From an uncultured Collinsella sp. (lineage in GTDB: Bacteria; Actinomycetota; Coriobacteriia; Coriobacteriales; Coriobacteriaceae): a DNA stretch of 29,854 bases. The position numbers were made by a program, and so were the translations under genes. The notes below the pieces were generated by a model. That model worked only from the letters and a program-made list of their open reading frames with translations, did not search any database and was not told the DNA's origin. Numbering within the stretch: the stretch's first letter is position 1; the number at the start of each line of letters is the position of its first letter. This document shows, piece after piece, positions 7,337 to 14,512 of this stretch. The stretch is from assembly GCA_900541125.1 (NCBI GenBank), contig UQIK01000028.1, forward strand, positions 1-29,854, read 5' to 3'.

Positions 7337-7645
7337 ATGGCACTCCCTCAGCTTACCGACGAGCAGCGCAAGCAGGCTCTTGAGAAGGCTGCTGCCGCAC
7401 GTCACGCCCGCGCTGAGCTTCGCGAGCAGATCAAGAAGGGCGAGAAGTCCCTCGAGTCCGTGCTCAACTCCGATGACCCCATCGCTTCCCGCATGAAGGT
7501 TTCCACCCTCATCGAGTCTCTCCCCGGTTATGGCAAGGCCAAGGCCGCCAAGATCATGGAGGAGCTCGGTATCTCCGCCACTCGTCGCGTCCAGGGCCTC
7601 GGCGTCCGTCAGCGCGAGCAGCTCCTCGAGCAGCTGACCAAATAA
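7337..7645 (+). CDS. mihF: Integration host factor, actinobacterial type (mIHF)
   Basis: A 102-residue nucleoid-associated DNA-binding protein of the actinobacterial mIHF/sIHF family, unrelated to the HU-like IHF of proteobacteria. It begins MALPQLTDEQRKQALEKAAAAR, has a basic helical N-terminal part, then a helix-two-turn-helix-like region (STLIESLPGYGKAKAAKIMEELGI, about residues 55-78) and the conserved RRVQGLG. The ATG at 7337 follows GGAGG at five bases. It sits directly upstream of gmk and rpoZ, the same order as in mycobacteria and streptomycetes, where it also follows the pyr operon. This is strong evidence for an actinobacterial origin. Confidence 0.92.
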   Translation: MALPQLTDEQRKQALEKAAAARHARAELREQIKKGEKSLESVLNSDDPIASRMKVSTLIESLPGYGKAKAAKIMEELGISATRRVQGLGVRQREQLLEQLTK

Positions 7646-8215
7646 GTGAGCGCTCAGGATTCCAAGCTCTTTGTGATTTCTGGACCGTCAGGCGCAGGCA
7701 AGGGTACGCTCGTCACTCGTGTGCGCGAGCGCCGCTCGAACCTGGGCCTGACGGTTTCGGCTACCACGCGAGCACCACGCAAAGGTGAGGTCGACGGCGT
7801 CAACTACTTTTTTCTGACGCGCGAGGAGTTCGACCGCCGCGTGGCAAACGGTGAGTTTGTTGAGTGGGCCGAGGTCCACGGTAACTGCTACGGCACGTTG
7901 GTGAGCGAGGTCACATCCAAGCTCGCCTCGGGCGCCTCTCTGATTTTGGAGATCGATGTCCAGGGTGCCCTGCAGGTTAAGGAGCGTTTCCCCGAGGCCG
8001 TGCTGATCTTTATCAAGCCGCCTTCGCTTGAGGTGCTCCGCGAGCGTCTGGTCGGTCGCGGTACCGAGACGCCCGAGACGATTGAGCTGCGTATGGCAAA
8101 CGCCGCCCATGAGCTTGCCCTTGCCGACCGCTACGACGACGTCGTGGTGAATGACGATCTCGACCGCGCGACCGATGAGCTCGTTCGCGTTCTCGATATG
8201 CATGAAAGGATCTGA
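7646..8215 (+). CDS. gmk: Guanylate kinase
   Basis: Phosphorylates GMP to GDP with ATP. It has 189 residues. The P-loop GPSGAGKG is at 13-20. SATTRAPRKGEVDGVNYFF and EWAEVHGNCYGT are the GMP-binding segments, and EIDVQGALQVKERF follows. Translation starts at a GTG immediately after the mihF TAA with only a weak ribosome-binding site, so re-initiation by ribosomes finishing mihF is likely. The gene ends five bases before rpoZ. Pairing of gmk with rpoZ is conserved in many phyla and links GTP supply with transcription. Confidence 0.95.
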   Translation: MSAQDSKLFVISGPSGAGKGTLVTRVRERRSNLGLTVSATTRAPRKGEVDGVNYFFLTREEFDRRVANGEFVEWAEVHGNCYGTLVSEVTSKLASGASLILEIDVQGALQVKERFPEAVLIFIKPPSLEVLRERLVGRGTETPETIELRMANAAHELALADRYDDVVVNDDLDRATDELVRVLDMHERI

Positions 8216-8220
8216 GGTCC

Positions 8221-8502
8221 GTGTCCGTTGTAAAGCCTTGCATTGACGATCTTCTGGAGAAGACCGATCACAACCGCTTCCTGCTCGCTTCGCTTGCCTC
8301 CAAGCGCGCCTGCGACATCAACAGCATGCTGCGTGGCCAGCACAACCGCGTGCTTGCCGTCCAGGATGTCGATGACATCACCATCGGGCTTTCCGGTGCC
8401 GATACCATCTCGATGGCTATGGACGAGATTGTCGACGGCGACATCTCTTACGACGAGGCCCGTTACGAGAAGGCGCTCGGCCACAAGGTTGCTGAAGCCT
8501 AA
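8221..8502 (+). CDS. rpoZ: DNA-directed RNA polymerase omega subunit
   Basis: A 93-residue omega subunit that helps assemble and stabilise the beta' subunit. MSVVKPCIDDLLEKTDHNRFLLASLASKRACDINSML matches the conserved N-terminal half, in which the aligned segment KTDHNRFLLASLASKRA corresponds to the usual K...YxLvxxAxkRA. An acidic tail follows. The start is GTG 8221, with AAGGA and GAGG shortly upstream, overlapping the end of gmk. Its stop is followed without spacing by the thiI ATG. In most actinobacteria coaBC and metK come next; here thiI does. Confidence 0.93.
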   Translation: MSVVKPCIDDLLEKTDHNRFLLASLASKRACDINSMLRGQHNRVLAVQDVDDITIGLSGADTISMAMDEIVDGDISYDEARYEKALGHKVAEA

Positions 8503-9747
8503 ATGGCGGCTCGCGTCTGCCTGGTCCACTATCACGAGGTTGGACTGAAAGGTAAGAACCGCGCACATTTTGAGCATATCCTCATGGATAACATCAAGGC
8601 GGCCTTGGCCGCCTTTTCCGTGAATGCCGTGTCTCGAATTTCCGGTTATATCCTCGTGACCTTTAACGAGCATCAGGCCGACGAGGCGGCACGCGTCATT
8701 CGCACCGTCCCCGGCGTTGCTCGTGTGTCTCTGGCGTATCACACCAACCGTGACCCGCAGGAGTACTGTGCCGCCGCCGTGAAGGCGCTGCGCGAGTTTG
8801 GTCCCTTCGACTCGTTTAAGGTGCATGCCAAGCGCTCCAATACTGACTACGAGCTCACCTCCATTGACATCAATCGTCAGGTGGGCGAGGTGCTGTGCGA
8901 GGCCTTCCCCGATAAAAAGGTTCAAATGCACGACCCCGATGCGATGGTGCACGTACTGGTGGTCCAGGGTAGCGTTTATGTGTACGCGCGCTCCGAGCGC
9001 GGCGTGGGCGGTCTGCCGGTGGGTTCTGCCGGCAAGGTCGTGACGCTGCTGTCGTCGGGTATCGATTCTCCGGTGGCGACCTGGATGCTCGCGCGTCGCG
9101 GTGCGGTGTGCGTGCCGGTACATTTCTCTGGTCGTCCGCAGACGCCCGATACGAGCGAGTATTTGGTGCAGGACATCATCCGTGCGCTTGAGCCGGGTGT
9201 CCAGATCGGCCGCCTGTACGTGGTGCCGTTTGGCGATTGCCAGCGTGAGATTTCGGTCACCTGTCCCAGCAACCTGCGTGTGATCATGTATCGCCGCATT
9301 ATGTATTTGGTTGCTGAGCGCATTGCACACATCGAGGGTGCCAAGGCCATCGTTACGGGCGAATCGCTTGGGCAGGTTGCATCTCAAACGCTTGAGAATA
9401 TCATGGCCGTTAACGAGGCCGTGAAGATCCCCGTGTTCCGTCCTCTCATCGGTTCGGACAAGCAGGAGATCATCGCGCGCGCCGAGGAAATTGGTACGTT
9501 CGATATCTCGACTGAGGCCGCGCCCGACTGCTGCACGCTGTTTATGCCGCGCCGTCCCGAGACGCACGCTAAACTCGATGCCGTGCATGAGGCCTGGGAG
9601 TTGTTCGATCACGAGGAGATGATCGAGCGCCTGCTCAAGCAGACCGAGTACATCGACTTCGAGAGCAACACGTATAAGGCCCCTAAGACCTTAAAACGTA
9701 AACATTCGGAGCTTGCTCCGCGTGAGATTTACCAAGATCACGAGTAA
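8503..9747 (+). CDS. thiI: tRNA 4-thiouridine synthase / thiamine biosynthesis sulfurtransferase ThiI
   Basis: Adenylates U8 of tRNA and transfers sulfur to make 4-thiouridine; in many bacteria it also supplies sulfur for the thiamine thiazole. It has 414 residues. The order is an N-terminal ferredoxin-like domain and THUMP domain (to about residue 165), then a PP-loop ATPase with LLSSGIDSP at 182-190. C343/C344 in APDCCTLFMP match the conserved catalytic cysteine. The C-terminal rhodanese domain of the E. coli enzyme is absent, as in Gram-positive forms, so a separate sulfur donor such as a cysteine desulfurase is needed. The ATG abuts the rpoZ stop and has only a weak ribosome-binding site. 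It is last in its operon, before a strong terminator. Confidence 0.94.
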   Translation: MAARVCLVHYHEVGLKGKNRAHFEHILMDNIKAALAAFSVNAVSRISGYILVTFNEHQADEAARVIRTVPGVARVSLAYHTNRDPQEYCAAAVKALREFGPFDSFKVHAKRSNTDYELTSIDINRQVGEVLCEAFPDKKVQMHDPDAMVHVLVVQGSVYVYARSERGVGGLPVGSAGKVVTLLSSGIDSPVATWMLARRGAVCVPVHFSGRPQTPDTSEYLVQDIIRALEPGVQIGRLYVVPFGDCQREISVTCPSNLRVIMYRRIMYLVAERIAHIEGAKAIVTGESLGQVASQTLENIMAVNEAVKIPVFRPLIGSDKQEIIARAEEIGTFDISTEAAPDCCTLFMPRRPETHAKLDAVHEAWELFDHEEMIERLLKQTEYIDFESNTYKAPKTLKRKHSELAPREIYQDHE

Positions 9748-9757
9748 ATTTGTGCAT

Positions 9758-9791
9758 AGACCGACGATGCGCTTGCATCGTCGGTCTTTTG
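9758..9791 (+). terminator. Strong rho-independent terminator after thiI
   Basis: AGACCGACGATGC (9758-9770) pairs perfectly with GCATCGTCGGTCT (9775-9787), a 13-bp stem with a 4-base loop, followed by TTTT. It lies 10 bases after the thiI stop and ends the mihF operon. Confidence 0.92.
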
Positions 9792-9862
9792 CTATCTGGG
9801 CATTTTGCGACTAAGTGCTCATTTGCTGACGTGTGCCTGAATAAATGGACATTATTTCGCAA

Positions 9863-9905
9863 GGTTTTGGTCGGCTTTTGGTTTGACCGCGAAAACCGGT
9901 TTTGG
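9863..9905 (+). promoter_or_regulatory. Palindrome and TTTTGG repeats upstream of comEA (possible operator)
   Basis: The 213-base gap between thiI and comEA contains AAAACCGGTTTT, a perfect 12-bp palindrome (9892-9903). It also holds three related octamers: GGTTTTGG at 9863, GCTTTTGG at 9874 and GGTTTTGG at 9898. They begin 55-100 bases before the comEA start. No convincing -35/-10 pair was found. A regulator-binding site for competence genes is possible but unproven. Confidence 0.3.
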
Positions 9906-9960
9906 AGAATGGCTGTTGCAGGACTCTTTTCCTGACACGATGGTGTTGGGAGGTTTTGCT

Positions 9961-10674
9961 ATGGCGCAGCGCGAACAACACGAACGGGTCAAACGGATGG
10001 ACCGCTTGGCGGACAAGCTGCTCGGTCATAAGGCAGTGGTGATGGCGATACTGGTCGTCATTGCGATGGCGAGTGGACTGGCGATGGTGAACCTTGGCGG
10101 CGGTGCCGGCAGTGTGTCGTTTGAGCGCACTGATGGTTCGGGTTCGTTAGTGGAGCCGGGATCCGGCGATGCCTCGAGCGGAAAGACATCCGAAGGCTCT
10201 TCGCCTAAGGCGTCTGCCGCGGCAGAGGTTTATGTCGATGTTGATGGCGCCGTTGTGTCGCCCGGTGTATATCGTCTCAAGGACGGCGCGCGGGTGGCTC
10301 AGGCGATTGATGCCGCCGGCGGGCTGGCGCCCGAGGCAGACGTTACGGGGCTCAATCGGGCATCTAAGGTCGTCGATGGACAGAAAATTCACGTTCCAAC
10401 GGTAGGGGAGCAGCAGGCGTCCATTGCGGAAGCCGGTGTTGATGGTGGGGCTTCCACATCATCGGGCGTGAGTGGCGCAACAGGCCTAGTAAACATCAAT
10501 ACGGCAAGCGCGGCAGAGCTGCAGACGCTCTCGGGCATCGGTCCCTCCATGGCCCAGTCGATTATTGATGAACGGACAAAGAACGGTGCTTTTGCCTCGG
10601 TTGACGATCTGATGCGTGTGTCGGGAATCGGCGAGAAGAAGCTTGCCAAAATCAAAGATTGCATCTGCGTATGA
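9961..10674 (+). CDS. comEA: Competence protein ComEA, membrane-anchored DNA receptor
   Basis: Binds double-stranded DNA outside the cytoplasmic membrane during transformation and delivers it to ComEC. It has 237 residues. After a short basic N-terminus comes one membrane helix at about 25-45 (AVVMAILVVIAMASGLAMV). A low-complexity linker of Gly/Ser/Ala follows, then an SLBB domain at about 88-147 (VYVDVDGAVVSPGVYRLKDG). The C-terminal helix-hairpin-helix pair is NINTASAAELQTLSGIG (178-194) and FASVDDLMRVSGIGEKK (211-227). The ATG at 9961 follows GGGAGG at seven bases. Its TGA overlaps the comEC ATG by four bases (ATGA). With comEC it suggests capacity for DNA uptake, although the pilus genes are not here. 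Confidence 0.93.
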   Translation: MAQREQHERVKRMDRLADKLLGHKAVVMAILVVIAMASGLAMVNLGGGAGSVSFERTDGSGSLVEPGSGDASSGKTSEGSSPKASAAAEVYVDVDGAVVSPGVYRLKDGARVAQAIDAAGGLAPEADVTGLNRASKVVDGQKIHVPTVGEQQASIAEAGVDGGASTSSGVSGATGLVNINTASAAELQTLSGIGPSMAQSIIDERTKNGAFASVDDLMRVSGIGEKKLAKIKDCICV

Positions 10675-12974
10675 GTGCGACCGAGCGCGAGCGTGTGATG
10701 CCTCCGCGGCCCCTGCTTCCGTGGACGATGGCCTTGTGTGCCGGCATGTGCATGAGCTGCGCCTTGGTGCTCAACGTGGCCGCTGATGCGCTGCTGAGGG
10801 AGCGGGCGCCGGCGGTCGGGCTGCTATGGGTCATTCCCGTTGCGGCGGCGGTATTCGTTGTGCTGGCTCAATCTTGTGCGCGGCTTGCCCCTTGGAAGCG
10901 GTGGTTGTATGCCGCGTCCGTCGGTCTCGTGGCGGGAGCGGTCGTCTCGGTGTGGTGGGCTGTGGGCGCGCTCAGTGCCTCGAAGGCGCTCGATGGTCGA
11001 GCGGCAAGCAGCCTCGAGTTTGTCGTGCAGGGTGATCCATCCATAAACGACGACGTGTATTCCTATACCTGCGAGGCACGCGCGGACGGTAAGAACCTGG
11101 CAACGGTTCGCCTATCGTTTGACCGCGAGCTCAAGGTCGGGGCGCACGTGCGTGTTATCGGTCGCGTTTCACGTTTTGAGAACGATGCGTATGGACGATC
11201 GCGCGTGCTCCGAGGCGAGGTGCGCAAGGTTAAAGCCGTTCGGATTGTGTCGGTCGATGAGGGCTCTCCGGGGCCGCTGCTTCGGCTGCGAAATGGGCTG
11301 CTTGCGTCCATCGCGGCTGCGACCGACCCGGCGCGTGCGCTCATAGCCGGTGTCGTCTGCGGTCGTTCGGCCGAGCTGCGCGCCCAGTCGGCTGGCGATT
11401 GGTTTTCGGTGACGGGAACGGCGCATCTTATCGCCGTCTCGGGCAGCCATTTGGCTATCGTGGGGTTTGTAATCGAGGGCGTATTGCAAAAGACTCGGTG
11501 TTCACGTGGTCTTCAGCGGGCGATATTGGCGATAACGCTTGTGGGCTACGCTGCCTTTACGGGCGCGTCTCCCTCGGCCGTGCGCGCGTGCTGCATGGTG
11601 TTCGCGACGCTTGTCGTAAACGGCGCGGGGCGTCGCCGGCACGGCGCATCGGCACTCTTTGTTACCATGTCCATCTTTGTGCTACTGCGGCCGACGGTGC
11701 TGTTCGAGATGGGTTTTCAGCTTTCATGTGCCAGCGTCTTAGCCATTCTGTGCTTTTGCTCCTATGCTACCTACGCTTTGGGTGAGTTGGGTGTGCCATC
11801 GGGCGTTGCCAGCATGCTTTCTGTCACGCTGTGCTCGCAGTTGGCGACACTTCCCATTACCATTCCTGCCTTCGGTACGTTCTCGCTCATTGCTCCGTTG
11901 GCAAATGCGGTCATCGGTCCGGTGGTGAGCGTACTGCTTGCTGTGTCGATCGTGCTGGTTCCCTTTTCGCTCGTGGCGCCGTTGCGGACTTGGGCGCTCG
12001 TTGTGCCCATGATTGCCGCCCGTTGCGCGCTGTTCTTCGAGCAGCTGTTTGCCGCCGTGCCGGGTGCATCCGTGAGCGTGCCGCCCGATAGCATGTGGAT
12101 TTACCTAGTGCCGTGTTTGCTGGCGGTTCTGCTTGTCTGGTGGCCGCGTCCCCGTGCACGTCCTATGTCGGTGGGGCTTGCATGCCTGGTGCTCTTGGCT
12201 GCGATTCCGTACGCCTACTGGGATCGATTCGCTCCGCCTTCGGTGACGGTGCTCGATGTGGGTCAGGCCGATGCGATTCTTATTCGCCAGGGCGGCGCAG
12301 TGGCGCTCGTCGACTGCGGGCTCGACGAGCGCGTGGTGGCGGCGTTGGTTCGCAATAACGTGCACCATATCGATGCCGTCTTTGTGACGCATTGGGATGA
12401 GGACCACTGGGGTGGTCTGCCTGCCGTGCTCGAACAGTTTTCGGTCGGAACGATTGCCGTGGCGGCGGATGCGCTGGAGGATGCTCCTGCCGAGGTATTG
12501 AACCGACCTGGCGTGGAGTATCGGCAGGTGTGCCGTGGGGATACGGTCGACATCGGCTCTTTTTGCGCCCGCGTGGTGTGGCCATTCGAGTCCGTGGATG
12601 GCGAGGGAAATGAGGACTCGCTTGTCCTGTTGCTCTCTTATGTTCAGGAAGGCAAGGGCCTGCGCATACTCCTCACCGGTGATGCCGAGCTTGACCAAGA
12701 ACGGGAATTCGTGCAGGAGGTGGGGGATATCGATGTCCTTAAACTTGGGCATCACGGCTCTAAGGTTTCAGTTGATGGTGAGTTGCTGGACGTCCTGAAG
12801 CCCGAGCTTTCCCTCGCGAGCGCGGGCGAGGGGAATCGATACGGCCATCCGTCCGATGCCTGCATCGATGCCGTTAAGGAAGCGGGCGGCGTGTTCGCGT
12901 GCACCATCGAACACGGCGACATTACCGTCACGCCGACTGCGAATGGCTTTGCGATGCGATGCCAGCGACCGTGA
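10671..12974 (+). CDS. comEC: ComEC/Rec2 family DNA-uptake channel
   Basis: Polytopic membrane protein that passes single-stranded DNA into the cytoplasm during transformation. It has 767 residues. It has hydrophobic helices at the N-terminus, a soluble DUF4131-like domain (about 105-215), then the competence channel domain with many helices (about 225-510; VSGSHLAIVGFV and GASPSAVRACCM are family signatures). The C-terminal metallo-beta-lactamase-like domain (about 525-767) has VTHWDEDHWGG near 572-582, LLTGDAE, and GHHGSK at about 693-698. The ATG at 10671 overlaps the comEA stop; the upstream TTG is less likely. Both halves are complete with no frameshift, so the gene looks intact. Confidence 0.94.
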   Translation: MSATERERVMPPRPLLPWTMALCAGMCMSCALVLNVAADALLRERAPAVGLLWVIPVAAAVFVVLAQSCARLAPWKRWLYAASVGLVAGAVVSVWWAVGALSASKALDGRAASSLEFVVQGDPSINDDVYSYTCEARADGKNLATVRLSFDRELKVGAHVRVIGRVSRFENDAYGRSRVLRGEVRKVKAVRIVSVDEGSPGPLLRLRNGLLASIAAATDPARALIAGVVCGRSAELRAQSAGDWFSVTGTAHLIAVSGSHLAIVGFVIEGVLQKTRCSRGLQRAILAITLVGYAAFTGASPSAVRACCMVFATLVVNGAGRRRHGASALFVTMSIFVLLRPTVLFEMGFQLSCASVLAILCFCSYATYALGELGVPSGVASMLSVTLCSQLATLPITIPAFGTFSLIAPLANAVIGPVVSVLLAVSIVLVPFSLVAPLRTWALVVPMIAARCALFFEQLFAAVPGASVSVPPDSMWIYLVPCLLAVLLVWWPRPRARPMSVGLACLVLLAAIPYAYWDRFAPPSVTVLDVGQADAILIRQGGAVALVDCGLDERVVAALVRNNVHHIDAVFVTHWDEDHWGGLPAVLEQFSVGTIAVAADALEDAPAEVLNRPGVEYRQVCRGDTVDIGSFCARVVWPFESVDGEGNEDSLVLLLSYVQEGKGLRILLTGDAELDQEREFVQEVGDIDVLKLGHHGSKVSVDGELLDVLKPELSLASAGEGNRYGHPSDACIDAVKEAGGVFACTIEHGDITVTPTANGFAMRCQRP

Positions 12975-12982
12975 CGACGTCG

Positions 12983-13012
12983 TTGGCGTGTGGTGGGCCC
13001 CTGGGCTAGAAT
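12983..13012 (+). promoter_or_regulatory. Candidate promoter of holA
   Basis: TTGGCG (12983-12988), an 18-base spacer, and TAGAAT (13007-13012) lie in the short gap between comEC and holA. The bases before the -10 (CTGGGC) resemble those before the lepA and dnaJ -10 boxes. The start codon of holA lies about 40 bases further. Confidence 0.55.
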
Positions 13013-13052
13013 GGCACGGAACGAATACGAAGGCCTGCGGGAGGGGAGCGCA

Positions 13053-14015
13053 ATGTCCGAAACCGGTCTGCTGCCGGCATATCTGATCGTCGGTACCGAC
13101 GGAGTCAAGCGCGATCACGCCGTCTCGCGTATGAAAGCGCGTCTGGAAAAGTCGGGTATGGTTGAGTTCAACCTCGACGAGCGCGACATGACCAAAGACC
13201 CCGATATCGAGTCCATTATCGGATCGCTTAACACCTTTCCGATGGGCAGCGAGTTTCGCCTGGTAATCCTTGACGGCTGCTCAAAGCTCGCCAAGGCGGT
13301 CTCGGAGCCGCTCGTTGAGTATCTGGCAAGTCCCAGCCCCACAACGGTCTGCCTCATCATCGCCGACTCGCTTGCCAAGAACACGCGCCTGTATAAGGCG
13401 ATCGCCAAGATCGACAAGAAGGCTGTGATCGATTGCTCCGGCACCAAGCGCTGGGAGCTACCGCGCCGCGTGCAGCAGATGGCGACGCAGCACGGCAAGT
13501 CGATCTCGACGGCGGCCGCCGAGGAGCTCGTCTCGCGTTCGGGTGAAAACACTCGCATGCTCGATAACGACTTGGCTAAGCTTGCTCAGATGGTCGAGGC
13601 GCCCCAGATTGAGCTTGCCGATGTGGAGCGCTGGATTGTGCGCACTGCCGAGGTTCAACCCTGGGACTTTCTCAATGCGGTCTCGGCCCGTGACATGCGA
13701 CGCTCGCTCGAGCTTTTCAATCTATTGCCCGCTAAGAGCTACGTGTGGACTTATACATTGCTGTGCGGCCGCATCCGCGAGCTGATCGTCGCCAAGGCGC
13801 TCGATGCGCGCGGTCAGGGTCGTGAGCTGGCCGCAACACTCAAGCTTCAGTCCTGGCAGGTCAAGAATCACCTGACCTGGGCACGTCGCTTTTCGATGGC
13901 AGAGCTCGTTGCCGCGCTCGAGGGCGCGGTCGATGTGGAGCTCGCGCTGAAGGGTTCGGCCGATTCTCAGACCGCGCTTTTGCTCTGGATTACGAACATC
14001 TTGAGAAAATCGTGA
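13053..14015 (+). CDS. holA: DNA polymerase III delta subunit
   Basis: The clamp-loader subunit that opens the sliding clamp. It has 320 residues, a normal length. The N-terminal part (LLPAYLIVGTDGVKRDHAVSRMKARL) is the typical delta start. The centre (PMGSEFRLVILDG, ASPSPTTVCLIIADSLAKNTRLYKAI) is the ATPase-like domain without a P-loop, and the C-terminal collar (QPWDFLNAVSARDMRRSLELF, then WTYTLLCGRIRELI) is characteristic. The ATG at 13053 follows GGGAGGGGAG at a good distance; an in-frame ATG at 12990 lies in the promoter region and is rejected. Placement after comEA-comEC and before rpsT is conserved across Gram-positives. Confidence 0.93.
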   Translation: MSETGLLPAYLIVGTDGVKRDHAVSRMKARLEKSGMVEFNLDERDMTKDPDIESIIGSLNTFPMGSEFRLVILDGCSKLAKAVSEPLVEYLASPSPTTVCLIIADSLAKNTRLYKAIAKIDKKAVIDCSGTKRWELPRRVQQMATQHGKSISTAAAEELVSRSGENTRMLDNDLAKLAQMVEAPQIELADVERWIVRTAEVQPWDFLNAVSARDMRRSLELFNLLPAKSYVWTYTLLCGRIRELIVAKALDARGQGRELAATLKLQSWQVKNHLTWARRFSMAELVAALEGAVDVELALKGSADSQTALLLWITNILRKS

Positions 14016-14064
14016 TGATACCTGCCTATTTGACAAATTCGTTCTATCCCTTTGAGGGGGAGCG

Positions 14065-14073
14065 TGCTATAGT
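14065..14073 (+). promoter_or_regulatory. Extended -10 promoter of rpsT
   Basis: TGCTATAGT is a TGn extension plus TATAGT, about 75 bases before the rpsT start. No -35 is well placed; a consensus TTGACA at 14030-14035 is 32 bases away, too far to serve. The same 9-mer drives rpmB on the other strand. Confidence 0.6.
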
Positions 14074-14148
14074 AGGCGCTTGCATGACCTCACCGTGTCT
14101 CAGAGGTGTCATACATTTTTTGCAAGGAACTCGAAAGGAACTCCAGAA

Positions 14149-14415
14149 GTGGCAAACATCAAGTCTCAGAAGAAGCGTATCCGCACCAATGAGGCAGCTC
14201 GCATGCGTAACAAGGCTGTCAAGTCCGAGCTCAAGACGCTGACCAAGCACGTCCAGTCCGCCGTCGCCGAGGGCGACGCCGAGAAGGCCCAGGCTGCCCT
14301 CAAGACCGTCACCAAGCGTCTCGACATGGCTGCCGCCAAGCATGTTATCCACAAGAACCAGGCTTCCAACCGCAAGTCCGGTCTTGCCAAGCTCGTGAAC
14401 AGCATCAACGCCTAA
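14149..14415 (+). CDS. rpsT: 30S ribosomal protein S20
   Basis: An 88-residue, Lys/Arg-rich helical protein that binds 16S rRNA early in small-subunit assembly. MANIKSQKKRIRTNEAARMRNKAVKSELKT is the conserved N-terminus, and HKNQASNRKSGLAKLVN near the end is equally typical. The start is GTG 14149, preceded by AAAGGAA at about nine bases; the longer in-frame extension from 14080 lacks S20 character and covers the 5' leader. It has its own promoter and a strong terminator, so it is expressed as a single gene between holA and lepA, its usual location. Confidence 0.95.
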   Translation: MANIKSQKKRIRTNEAARMRNKAVKSELKTLTKHVQSAVAEGDAEKAQAALKTVTKRLDMAAAKHVIHKNQASNRKSGLAKLVNSINA

Positions 14416-14450
14416 GTTGTAAATTTCACACCACACAGATTACGCGCATA

Positions 14451-14487
14451 AATGGAGCCTGTTTTATGGAACAGGCTCCATTTTTTG
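14451..14487 (+). terminator. Strong rho-independent terminator after rpsT
   Basis: AATGGAGCCTGTT (14451-14463) pairs perfectly with AACAGGCTCCATT (14470-14482), a 13-bp stem with a 6-base loop, followed by six T. It separates rpsT from lepA. Confidence 0.93.
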
Positions 14488-14498
14488 TACCGCTCGGG

Positions 14499-14512
14499 TA
14501 AGATAGTCCGCA
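14499..14512 (+). promoter_or_regulatory. Probable -10 box giving a leaderless lepA mRNA
   Basis: TAAGAT (14499-14504) lies exactly seven bases before the lepA ATG at 14512, and no ribosome-binding site precedes that ATG. A -10 at this distance puts the transcription start on or next to the start codon, the known signature of leaderless mRNAs in actinobacteria. The preceding CCGCTCGGG is shared with the dnaJ-type promoter at 18608. Confidence 0.55.

Noticed and set aside
9750..9935. 61-codon frame between thiI and comEA
   Set aside because: It spans the strong thiI terminator and has no recognisable protein features.
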